The position numbers were made by a program, and so were the translations under genes. The notes beneath the pieces are model-generated. The model was not told the DNA's origin. It saw only the letters and a list, made by a program, of their open reading frames with translations, and made no database searches. Positions 32,398 through 43,607 of a stretch of 64,000 nucleotides of DNA are shown here, piece after piece (position 1 is the stretch's first letter; each line of letters begins with the position of its first letter). This DNA is from Selaginella moellendorffii (Eukaryota > Streptophyta > Lycopodiopsida > Selaginellales > Selaginellaceae). The stretch spans positions 392,695 through 456,694 of the forward strand of contig NW_003314348.1 of assembly GCF_000143415.4 (NCBI RefSeq). The letters are read 5' to 3'.

Positions 32398-35300
32398 TCA
32401 CGCCTCCTCTGATTCAGATTCGGATTGTTCACCTTGAAATAAAATACATTAGAAACTTAGTAAAGGAATATTAATGAATCTCACCTTGAACCCGGGTTAT
32501 GAATGCTCTTGCTGCATCTCTTGCATGGTCTGGCAAGGTGATGGTGGCACTCTGCTTCCGCATCCAACCATGCACAACATTATCCACCGATATGCTCATG
32601 CTGGGATCCCTTGGATTCAGCACCCATCTCTTTTCTAGGCAAGCTCGTTAGATGGTCAAACTCATAGAGTTTAGAGGGTTTCCTATTGAGTATTGTTTGG
32701 GAAAATTGAATGTGGTGGCAGATACTTTATCTCATGTTTATCATATGACGACATTACAAACATAGTTTTGTCGTCATTTGATCAAGGTGGTCAATGAGTT
32801 TGAGCAATTGGTTGCACGTGCTCTGAATCCGGCTTCTTGTTCCTCGGCCCACAATAGTGATCCTCAACATCGTTATCTGTCACTGCATTTCCAGAGGACA
32901 TTGTTCCGCTACTATCTGGTGCTCTGGGTTCTGGCCAAAAGGACTCTTCCAATTCTTCATATACAACCGGCCCATTTTGGATAGCAGATATAATCTTCTC
33001 CCAGTATTCGAGCAAAGGCTTGCACCTCTTAAAATAGGATTCTCCACCAAACACCAACCCCCTCTTCCAGAAGGCAATATGCTGTCTAATCCCGGCCACT
33101 ATACTTTCCTGGTCTTTGAGTCCATCCGGGTGCATCGGCCGTGGGGAACCCTGAGGAATCATAGGTTCCCCAATTATGGGATCTCTCTTGAAGAGTTCAA
33201 TGCCATCCACTGGCAGCCACACTGTGTCCCATTCTCTCATCTTGTACCTCATCACTGGAGCACCGTCACGCATGCTGAAATGAAACTGAAGAGGCTTGGA
33301 GTGGCCAATCAGCATTTCGGATCCGTCCCTGATGTAGCCTCTTACAAACCCCTTAATGTCTGGAACCTCTGTCACAAGTGCAGCTTCAACAGTGCCTTTG
33401 ATGCAATTTTGGAATTCATCGTAGAGTTGTGGGAGGGTGAGGACATTGGATCGCCGGAGGGACTCTGCCAGGTGACTGAACATGGCATCGACGTCTTCAT
33501 GAGTGTGCCCAACCATGAGAAAGCCAAGTGTAACCGTTTCAAATATGCCTTTGGCAACAAGCATCGCCAAGTACGCGAAGACGTACATGTTTTTGTTCTC
33601 ACTGCCAGCATTGTCTGTTTGGAGCAGAAGATGGGGTGGAAGGCCACATCGGCCGCAAGAACTTCCTTGAGATTCTGCTTTGTTTGGATGAGGCTGTGCA
33701 TTCACCGGGCGACCAGCCTCGTCGGAATGACATGAGGCCTCACGTGATAACCCTACAATCTGACGGCCAACATATTCACTAGGATGGCATGGGGCCCCAC
33801 GCGATACTGCAAGCCTTTGCTCCTCCTCCAGCTGAACCCTGTATGGGGTTCGATCGACAAGGGCCTTATGCAAGGGTTGGCCGTTCAGCTCAGTCTGCGC
33901 ACTTTGCAGAGACCTTAAGTGTTTTGCTAAGGACGCAATCATCATGTTTGCACCCCCGCCACCCCATAGAGGCACAAAGAAGTTCCCATAGTTCTGGGCA
34001 CCATGCCCATGAGCGATTATGCCAAACAGAGACACAGGCAGCTGCATGGATGAAGAGATTGCCTTGGGGGCAGGATTGAGTCGAGGTAAGCACGTCTTTT
34101 TCTGATCCATTTTGTCGTGGATGATGCAGAGGTAAGAGTCAGGTCTCTCCATGGAGAGAATCCTGTTATGATAATATGCAGTCCTGCAGCTTCTCTGCTC
34201 GATGTTGTGGTCGAGCCGCCTTCTAACCAACGTCTCTCGCTCTTGAGCGCTGCAAGAATTCTTCGACAAAGCCATTTTGATAGCAGTGCACTCGTCACAC
34301 TTTGAAAAGCTGGAGTACTTTCCTATACTCACATCCCTGAACCTGTTGCTCCACAATCTACTAAATCTAGATTGGCTCAGCTTCCTATAGCCATTACTCT
34401 GGAGTTCCCGATTCACATCTTCCAATATGGCCCCCTTGGTATACATGGAAGGGAGAACTCGTTGGGTGTCTCGTGTTCCATCTTCCAAGAGGCGGGTTTT
34501 ATGTGGTTGCTGCTCGCTACATGTCTCGACAAACCTCTTGAAGATTGCCTCTCCATATACAACATGACCCCTGGTTTTGTGCGTACCGTCGTTCCCATGG
34601 ACTGCCTGTTGAACCCTTTGTTCCTCGAACTCAGTTTTGATTCTGTAGAATGTGGTTCGAGGGACTTCATAAATGATTCTCCATGCCTTCATGCAGACCA
34701 AACCCCTCTGGAAGACCATGCCCCCCACCTGATGTTCTGAAGCATCAACAGATGACCGTAATGCCTCATACACAAAATTGCGAGCTGCCTTCCAGGACAA
34801 TGTCTTGTATCTTGCTCTCTCCTCTTCAATAGCATCCCAATCAGCATGTTGACAGCACCTCCTCTTGCAACAAGCAACTGTCGAGACCATTCGAACCTCC
34901 ATCGCCATTTTCTGCCTTTTCGGTTCGTTGCTCAGATCCCTTTGGCTGCGCTGTAGGAAGGTGTACTTTCTTTTCCCATGAAGAGATGTTCTGTCATCAG
35001 TTGTAGTGGTGTTTGATTGTGAATCCTTCACATTCTCAAACACTAAATGCCTCAATTTCCACCGCACAATGCTTCCAATAGTCAGACTGTTTTCTTCTAT
35101 GTCAACAACCTCTAAAATCGCAACTCCAATATCATCCCAGCCCAATTCTTGATTAGCAACCGCATCTCTTGGATCGACAACTGTGGCTAAGCCCTCAGCT
35201 ACCACCTCCCCCTCGGGGTTGTTTAGAAACACCTTTGCCTGAATCCATGTAGCACGGTTCTTAAGATCCACGGAGGGAACATGCGTCGCACTTGCGTTGT

Positions 35301-35547
35301 CCCCAACATCTACTTTCTTCTGAAGATTTTTCAAGGCAACAACAACATTTACCCCGACGACTATCTCTCCTCGTTCAATAGCAACCACATTCCCATCGAA
35401 GACAGTCTCTACTGATACAGCAGCATTGCCTTCCCCAAGCCTTTGACAGTGTATAACAAAGTTCCGATCCATAGACACAAGGGTCCCTTTTGCAACTCTC
35501 TTCCCACCATTCAAAATGTAAACCTTTTCCCCAACCCTGAAGGCCAT
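32398..35547 (-). CDS. DDE/D transposase-like protein, 3' end disrupted by a gypsy fragment
   Basis: One open stretch runs from ATG 35547 to a stop at 32791 (918 residues). The N-terminus has two repeats of the form VAxGxL ... DPxxxVxxxxLGxxxxxVxV ... GSIVRW, resembling the DUF8039-type domain of plant transposon proteins. A Cys cluster follows (CCKRRCCQH near 245), then a helix-turn-helix-like VPRTTFYRIKTEFEEQ and a CDEC motif. The putative catalytic core has IIHDKMDQKKT, LLQTDNAGSENKN and FLMVGHTHEDVDAMFSHL, a pattern I associate with DUF7869-type transposases. The last dozen residues come from a foreign 190-bp gypsy piece (32633-32823). Beyond it, on the same strand, coding continues (RWVLNPRDPSMSISVDNVVH ... 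ITRVQ), with a 52-bp intron (32484-32433) and an original-looking end GEQSESESEEA, stop at 32400-32398. ATG 35547 directly follows a 3' splice-like CAG, so a leader intron is likely. Confidence 0.82.
32633..32823 (+). mobile_element. Captured fragment of gypsy RNase H inside the transposase gene
   Basis: It aligns with 4765-4955 of the gypsy element at the left of the window: GGATGGTCAAACTCAT-type block, GTTTCCTATTGAG, AATGTGGTGGCA, GATACTTTATCTC, TATATGAC-type block, ending near GCACGTGCTC. It is + sense, so antisense to the transposase gene. It supplies the stop codon at 32791 and the last residues of the open frame. No LTR is attached. Confidence 0.85.
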
Positions 35548-37984
35548 TCTGAAAGTGCAGAAAAGAAGTTAAGACCATACAAAAAATGATTGGAGAATGG
35601 CCTAAATCATAACATACCAAACAACCTAACTAGCATGAGGCCACATGCCATTATTCAAACATGCTATTGACACCCACATGAAATTTCGCATTCACAAAAT
35701 TGGCATGAGGCCTCATGCCATCTTGATATACACACAGCTGCAGGCAAGTAAAAACATACATGACAATACGCTAGCCATGAAATTGCAAGGGCCCAAGATG
35801 GCATGTGGCCTCATGCCATTTCTAAATGTGGTCCTAAACCATTCCATGGTGAACATACCAGGAAGCACAAGTGCCGAATATCAAGAGGAAGCGGTAGCCA
35901 CACCAAAGACAGTGCCGCTCGCAACACCGCAACTACTCGTAGCGCCGCTCGCAACACCGCAACTGCTCGTAGCGCTGCTCGCACAAACTGCCACTCGCAT
36001 AAACTACCGCTCGCAATGGCGCTCGCAATGCCGCAACCGCTCATAGACGCATAAACCACAGCTCACAACGCCGCTTACACAAGCAGCGCTCACTGCGCTC
36101 AGCGGAACCAAGAACACGGCGCACAAAAATGATAGACCTAGGAATGAGTTCGAGAATTCAAAAATAACACACGCTTGAACATCACATCAAATCCTCTGAC
36201 AAACCAGATCTTATGATTCCTCTGACAAATTTCAAACTGAGTAGCTTCTAGACTTTGCTGTCGGAGGTTGAACTTTGTCACATCATGTCCTTGTCTCGAT
36301 CCAGCTGTGCCATGTCAGTGATTCGAACTTTGCCATGCCATGTCAGCGATCCGCGCCAAGATTATTCGCCGTGTAAAGGAATAATTATGCTGTGTGTGTA
36401 CGTCCATTTATGGCAATATAAGGCCACACGCCATTCAAAGAATAATGCTAGTCGAGCATTTTTTGGTGCATTTTTGGGTTCAAAATTGCATGAGCCCACA
36501 CACTATAAAGTTTACCTGTACCAAAAATAGAAACAGCTTTATTTACTTGGGAATTTAAGTGGTTGAGGCGTACAAACACATGCCCTACTTACATTCATTT
36601 GGTTGCTTAAAATTCAAAAATATTATAAACCTTTCTTTTTGCATTTTCAATGTTTTCAATTATGGTTTTTGATTTTCGCAGGACCAGCCTAGTAATTTAT
36701 TTGCATCCCGTCATGTTTATAGCTAGCTTTCGTTTGTCCCCTTCGCTGGCCTGAGATACATCTGCTCAGAATCTGCGTCTTACAGCATTTGCCCAGAAAG
36801 GGCATCTTTCTTCACGCAGCATTTGCCACATGTTTAGGGTTAGGGTTTAGGGTTTAGCAATTCAGTAGCTTGATAAACATGCAAATACAGAACTTGATGC
36901 AAAATCCTTTGATATGTCACAATGCCCCTAGGACCATAAACACATTTCAATAGAGAGGGTCCTTTCATTTCATAACTCCTTACGTAGATCTTGGTGAAAC
37001 CAGAGTTAGTGAAGTTGGTTTCTTGTGATCTCGCATCTGATCATTGTAAGGCTCGTGTGGTCTCATGTGGTGTTCGATCGAGATGCTTCTTTGCAGGGTC
37101 ATCAAGAAGGACATTGTATACCATTCTATAAAATCTAGTTGCGATCTAACGGTTGGATCTCCAGGAAACTCAAAACAATCTCGCGCGTGTCAGAATATTC
37201 TAGGAATATACTCCTATGTGCTCCTGAAAATGGCATGCGACCCCATGCCATTCAAGAGATAACGCCAGATGACGCCAAGCATTTTTTGGTGCATTTTTTG
37301 GGATCAAAATTGCATGAGCCCACACGCTTGAACGTCACATCAAATCCTCTGACAATTTATTTAGCTGAACATCTGGCATTTTTGGAAATATAAGATGCTT
37401 TGGAATATCCAATCATGCATGGTATAAATATAGCGAGGGTATTAAATGATATCCCAATCATGATCTTTCTTTTGGATTTCGCGTGCATGCAGTCCGAGGA
37501 ATGATGACGTTGTGGATTTCTTTTGGATTTCACGCATGCGCGCGCCGATCCAGAAATTAATGGTGGCGCCCAAGTCCGAGGAATGATGACGTGGCGGGAT
37601 TACCAACCGTCGTGACATTTCGCGCATGTGAGGTTAGGTTTTGGATTTTGCTTCGTACTCGCGCTCGCATCGTGCTCCCACTCGCGCTCCCACTACTCTA
37701 CAGGTTTCTCGTGTGCAGCGGCGTCCACTTGCGCTTGCATCACACTCGCGCTCGCATCGCGCTCGTGTGCATCGGCGTCCACTTCAAGACACACCCAGTT
37801 TGTAACTTCGCCGCCAACTCCGCCGCCCACTCCGCCACCCACACGCAGCCCACTTGGCGTCCCGGGAGATTTCAGCGCCACTCTCCAACTGTAAGTGGCA
37901 GAGTAGCCTTGCTGCTACGATCCGCTGCACACACAGTGCACATTCGCCAGCGAGTCCGGTTGTCACGCCTCCATTCGGCTTCAA
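35548..37984. other. Central non-coding region of the transposon, divergent promoters
   Basis: It holds five palindrome copies and several local repeats. A degenerate 24-bp tandem (GCTCGCAACACCGCAACT) lies at 35920-36060 and a related Ala-like CG-rich tandem (CTCGCGCTCGCA) at 37660-37780. A duplicated block of about 75-90 bp follows a palindrome at both 36434-36503 and 37251-37325 (GCATTTTTTGGTGCATTTTT, GGG, TCAAAATTGCATGAGCCC). A second duplication (TTGAAC, TCACATCAAATCCTCTGACA) is at 36174-36208 and 37327-37360. A plant-telomere-like run lies at 36833-36857. No convincing gene was found; the open stretch 37591-38184 is low-complexity. The two genes must be driven from here. Confidence 0.7.
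36833..36857 (+). repeat. Interstitial plant telomere-type repeat
   Basis: About three and a half units of TTTAGGG, one of them shortened to TTAGGG. In plants such short runs work as telo-box promoter elements when placed upstream of genes; it lies between the two divergent transposon genes. Confidence 0.75.
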
Positions 37985-40900
37985 ATGGTAAGTCTTTTAG
38001 GCCAAGTAGAAAATGGCATGAGGCCACATGCCATTCAGTAGCAACATTGGCATGCACCGATTGGGCTCTCGAGTGCAGTCCGGTTACAGATGGCGTGAAG
38101 CATCACGCCATCTTAGGATGCAGCCTCAAGACATCTGATGCAGTGGTGAATGGCGTGTGGCCTCACGTTATTTCCAGCTACTAGCTTTTCATCTGTCAGC
38201 TCTAATTGTTGTGCATTTCTGAACAGGCGAGGAATTGCGTTCTTCTTCCAGCCACTGTCAATGTGGATGCAGAGAAGGGGGAGGAGCTCACCAGTTGGAC
38301 TTTCGGGATGGAAGGCGAGGATCTGAGGCTGTACAACACAGATGGTGGGAGAAAAGAATGCATGGGGATCCTCATCCAAGTGACAGACACTCCATGCAGT
38401 TCCATGCAAGAATATGGACTGGCACTTGTGGTAGAGACAGCGTCTGCCTTCAAGATCCACCTTGCACATCCTAGCGGCTTCCCGGAGGGGGGCAGTGGCT
38501 ATGAGGAATTCCTAGAGGGAGCTAGGGAGAGGTTGTCTAGGAGGCCCACAATTTCAAAGACGCTGCGGGTCTATGAAGATCACATGGAATCCACGGACCT
38601 CACCTACGGCGATGTTCAAAAACTATATTCCAACATTGAGCCGTTGAGAGTGACTCCAGTTCGCGAAGCAAAGGGGAAGGGGGTCGATCTGGAAACTACC
38701 TCGAAGCAGAAAAGGGTGGTCAAGCTCAAGCCGACGTCCGACTCTCCTGCTCCAAAAAAGAAGCTACTCAGTGATGCCATTGCCTCGGGTTCGAACACTA
38801 CACCCACCAAAAAGAAGAGCCGCAAAGAGCAGAAAGAGCAAGAAGAGGCAGCAAAAATCGTCGCAAATAATAGTACTTGTTACTATTCCAACAATGTATA
38901 TACAATCGACGTGAGCCGTATCGACATCCAAAGCAAATACAACCACAGGCTAGTATCTGATGAGTGGGTGGAGAAACTGAAGCAGAAGATGCTGGCAAGT
39001 CCAGTAACACCTGACATTGCAGACGTGATCCCCTACTACCGAACAATGAAGGGCGAGACGAGGTTTCCAGACTTGATCAATAGGAAGGTGTTGGACGATC
39101 AGAACATCCGGTTCTATGCCGTCTCCGGGCAGCATTCTAGCTTGGCGATGCAAGAGATAGTTGTGGATATTATGGTGGGCGAGGAGGTGAAGAAAGTCTT
39201 CAAGACAAGAGTTGTCCGCCTGATAAAAGGCAACTCGCCCCTCCGATCTATCATATACATCTCCCACGCGCAGAATGTCAAGCAAGAAACGTGCTACAAA
39301 TCGGGTCTGCACGAGACATTGGCACGAACACGGAAGCTCTGGGTTCAACTGAAGAAGCCACAAAAACCAGGACAAGGACGTGCACTAGCAACTAGCGCCT
39401 GGCAGGTAAGCCTCGTTGCATGTGGCATAGCATGTGGCCTCACGCCATTTCCATTGCAGGAATTCTCGAGTCTTCTCTCGAAAACACTGGGGGTCAATGA
39501 CACACTCAGCATCCATAACATTCTACTCGCGACAAAAGTTGTTTTTGACAAATGGGTAGATGTGCTGAGGAGGTACCATGACGGGGAGTTGCCAAACTCA
39601 ATGGGTGTGGAGGACGGCCGGAAGCCCAATGATTTGAAGCTCAACGCCTTGCGTTTCTCGCGGTCTCTAGACGACGACGACCTTCTGACAGTGGCTAATG
39701 CTCTTCTACGTGGTGAGGTTGTCTTCAACAAGACCAAAATGACTCCCGGCCATATTGTGACATACGAGGACTTGTGCACGACTCTGAGAGCTCGTGCGCT
39801 ATTGAAGGATTGGATCTTCGAGCAAGTGGCCGTGGCGAGGGTGAGCATCGACACCACGCAAGAGATGATGGAAGCGCTGGAGTTGTCAAATGAAGACATC
39901 GACGAGTACGTGAAGGGGGCCCCCAAGTTCATCGATCTGCTGCGGGATGCCACGAAAAGTAAAGCTGAGAAGTTGGATCAGTATCCAAATTTCATTAAGA
40001 TTGATGTCGACCGCCGGCTTCAGAAACAGCTCGACCCCGCAGCAGAGGCCTATCGAGAACCTTACCGGGTATACTTGAATTCGGATGAGGATCAAAGGTG
40101 GAGGAGCATCGTTTCCCGCGGAGATGAGCAGGTCAAGAACATCTTTTGTGTGATGGACTTCACAAACGAGGAGATCACTCATGCAGACGAAGTCAGCTCC
40201 ATCATTGACTTAATGGTGGGACTTGCGGAGGTGGAATCTTCAGTCCACTATATGATCTACGACTCCGAATCCTATCACAAGTTCTGGAAGGCCTTGAACG
40301 AGGTGAAGGCTCGGTTGAAAGGCAAGGAGATGCGGGAGATCCATGGGATAATGGCTAAGAAGAAGATACCGACGAATGTCCGCATCTTCACACTCGCCCT
40401 TGTTATTGGTCCTGCAGCAGAGTGGGACTGGAGTGACTTCTCAGCTTCGTTCGACAAGGCCAATCGAATTGATCTGAGGGAGGTCAATTTACCCGTGCCT
40501 GAGGAACTGAAGACGGCTATGGAGCTTTCGAATCCAAAGAAAGCTCCAGGTGCAGCATGGGAAATGCTCAGCTGGGTCTTCAACGCAATAGCGGGTGGGT
40601 CATCTGCTTCCGACTCCAAGGGCAAATGCGTTGTCGAGTACAACTGCGGCGGACTATTCTTTCGAGCCGCACTACTCAAGGGTGTCCCTTGTGTTGCGGT
40701 GACAAACTCCATTGAAGAGGTGACTTCAATGGAGCATATAATTACAGTTGCCAAAGAAAAACAGTATCTTCTCTGTGAACCTGGTGAGTACACACTTTAA
40801 GTTTAAATGTTATCTCACAAGCTCTGTATGCAGGAGCGTGGCCACCCCCAGATGCTGAAACGGCGTTAACAGCTACTGTTGAAGATACCCATGTTGGGCC

Positions 40901-43607
40901 GAGCTCACAACTTGCACAAGGTAAGGTCACATGAGGCCTCACGCCATTTTGATTATAGATCGTTGTGAATATTCAGACACGAGGACTGAAAAGCGCACTG
41001 GTGGCGCATCGAAGAAGGACAAACAGACAAGCAATAGGAAAAAAGGAGGTACAAATTATATTTGCAATGGCGTGTGGTCTCATGCCATTCCTTGCAGAAG
41101 AAACTTCTTCAAAGGCAAAACAGGCAAGCACCAGCCAAGCTCAAACTGACAGTGGTCATAAAAAGTGAAAGCACGTTGGACAGTCGTCGAGATCAGAGGC
41201 GTTTGATTCGAAAAGGAAGAAGGGCAACGAAAAGATGATAGGTAATGCCTCGCGGTTATGGCGTGTGTGCTCATGCCATTCATTGCAGATCAAGGGCTGA
41301 GTGAAAGCAGGCAGTCACCACCTCATGACTCAGATTCCTATGGCGGACTCCCCTTCCCCAATCTCAATGGAGAGGTACAATGGATGAGGGAAGCTTTTCA
41401 AGGCAGGGCCACGTTTTTCTCATCTCGTCGTCTTCGAAGGGTGCAAGAACGTGCAGAAACCATGTTAAGACAGTCGGGTGAGGATACGGTCCTAGGTCAC
41501 GCACTAAAACAAGCTATGGATGTCTTGTATTTTGAGATGGAGACTCGGCCAGATGATTTTCCCAAGATGGTCCTGGAAGAACAAGCCATCCAGCCTGAGC
41601 AGCCTATGGAAGAAATGCAGGAGGGGGATGAGGAGCCAGAGAAAGATAATGAGCAAGAAGAGCAGAAGGACGAAGAGGAGGACAAAGAAGAGGAGGACAA
41701 AGAAGAGGAGGACGAAGAGGACTTGGATGGTCCTCACAATGGTGACGATCACAATAACGACGACGACGATGATGACGACGATGGCCAGCCTGAGGTGGCC
41801 AAAGAGCGGCGGAGGAAGGTCATACAAGACAAACCATCAGGTAAATAATAATACATCCATTCCTAACCTTTTACCATTTCTAACATTGTCCATGTAGGTC
41901 GCAGAGCAAATGGTAAGTAGAGATTATTCAGTTGAATTTACAAACTCTAGCCTTTAGTGTCGAGGAAGGATAGTGCCAAGCAAGGGTCGAAACGTATGTC
42001 CAATCCTTCAGAATCAGCAGTGCGCTCAAGTGATATCGGTCCTAGTTCCTCAATAGCAGTTGATGGTAAATACAGTATAGTCGATTCAATGTGCTAATGA
42101 GTTTGTTTTTAGTAGCACGGGAGGATACCATCTCAATCGAAGGGAGATATTTGGACATGCATATGGATCCGCCAGTGGACTCTACTTGGCTGCAAGAGTC
42201 ATCAGAGCTGGTGGAGGCTACTATCCATATCAACGCCAAGCAAGCTGACCACGCTCCACTTGATGCTGCCCATACCACTGAGTCAATCTTGTCCACGTAT
42301 CCAACTGACGGTGACCAGGCGCCATTAGACCCACATGAGGCCGCCCCAGCCGCCGAGCCGGTCGTATCCTCATTTCCAATAGACTCAACGTGTGCCCAAT
42401 CGTCTGACTACGCGCCGTTGGAACCTCCCTACACCGCCCCTGCTGCTTGTTCGGTCATGTCCACTTTGCCAACGGAGGCACCAGCTGAAATGGCGTGTGA
42501 TCACACGCCATCAAAACCACCCCATGCCACTGTTGAGCCAGTTGTACCAGAGTCTACAGCTGAAATGGCATGTGCCCACACGCCATCGGATGCGATTGAC
42601 CCCACATTGCAGAGGAGAGTATTTCCGCCCTTCACGTTTCCTCGACCAAAACCCTCTCAACGACCATCGAGAGCACCATTCGCTAATATTGTAGATGGTA
42701 AAATTGACTTGTACCATTTTTTATGCTGACGCATTTTATTTCAGAGTCACGGCGAAGGTACTGTATCGTTTTTGATCTGAACGGTGTCCTTTTCTCCCAT
42801 GAGCGTGGCTCGTCCTCGAATGTCATTGCACCCTCCAAAGCCTGCGGTCGCAAGTTGGTCAAAAGAGACAGATTCACATTAATCACACGGGAGAAACTGC
42901 GGGATCTAATAATGACCATGCGACACTTAAAACAGAGGGCCGGGTTCAATTTGCAATTGGGAGTTTGGACATCCATGATGCGCCACAATGCATTAACGTT
43001 GCTACAGATGATGCACGATCAGACGCGAGTAATATTACCATTTGACTTTCTCCTAACGCAGGAGGATTGCTTGACTATGGTCCATGTGAGGGGTAGCAAG
43101 CCCATCTTCGTCAAGCCAGAGGCTGTAGTGATGAACCGGACTGCTAGCTCAAGTGAAATCCTCATCATCGATGACTCGCCGATTAAAACTGCAGCGAACA
43201 CGCACACATATGCAGTGCACCCCATCTCTTGCAGTATGGAAACTAGGGAGAAGAAACCGTATGTTCTGGGGGACCTTGCAAAACGGCTTGGAGCGATGGT
43301 GATAGAGAACCGGCCAGTCCAGGAGGTGGCTGCAGAAATCAACCAAATGGCAGATGGAACGGTATATCAGAAGCCATTTGATCGGACAAACACCAGTCAT
43401 CATTTATGGCATGTATATTGTCTAGCCAAGCACTATCCGCATCTCCATAATCTGCTCAACCGGATGGGTTCTTCGACCACTGAACATGAGCGTGGACGTA
43501 TTAGAGAAGAGATGGCATTACTATTGGGTTTAAATCCTGATAGTGTGGAGAGTGATGAAATTCCAAGATTATTGTATAGGCGTTGGAGGCAAAAAATAAC
43601 AGTCTGA
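37985..43607 (+). CDS. Large transposon accessory protein: ParB-like domain plus HAD phosphatase-like domain
   Basis: From 38227 the exons 38227-39405, 39460-40783, 40834-40920, 40959-41048, 41098-41241, 41289-41840, 41898-41912, 41958-42065, 42113-42697 and 42745-43607 join in one frame of 1,649 codons; all introns after the first are phase 1. An in-frame TGA sits at 41166-41168. The 5' end is uncertain: ATG 37985 directly before a GTAAGT donor is a candidate, but the small exons between 38042 and 38145 do not join in frame with the rest. Domains: a ParB/sulfiredoxin-like region (YTIDVSRIDIQSKYNHRLVS ... RFYAVSGQHSSLAMQEI), a long helical part, Glu/Asp runs (41620-41790), a Pro/Thr-rich segment, and an FCP1/NIF-type HAD domain (YCIVFDLNGVLFSHE, GVWTSMM, EILIIDDSPIKTAANT). 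In the HAD motif the second Asp of DxD is Asn, so phosphatase activity is doubtful. Confidence 0.75.
41166..41168 (+). other. In-frame TGA in the accessory gene
   Basis: The exon 41098-41241 has correct splice phases at both ends but is interrupted once by TGA. No short intron with usable GT-AG and phase removes it. Either this copy carries a nonsense mutation, or the stop is real and the HAD domain is made from a different transcript. Confidence 0.65.
41898..41912 (+). other. 15-bp micro-exon of the accessory gene
   Basis: Flanked by ATGTAG and GTAAGT; it encodes GRRAN across phase-1 junctions and keeps the frame between its neighbours. Short exons of this kind are known in plants. Confidence 0.55.
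42490..42586 (+). repeat. Two palindromes translated in frame
   Basis: The copies at 42490-42511 and 42565-42586 lie within exon 42113-42697 and are 75 bp apart, so they read in the same frame and encode EMACDHTPS and EMACAHTPS. The first is a perfect 22-bp palindrome. Confidence 0.85.

Noticed and set aside
37591-38184. Open stretch of 197 codons before the accessory gene
   Set aside because: It crosses CTCGCGCTCGCA-type tandem repeats, two palindromes and probable splice sites, and has no domain.
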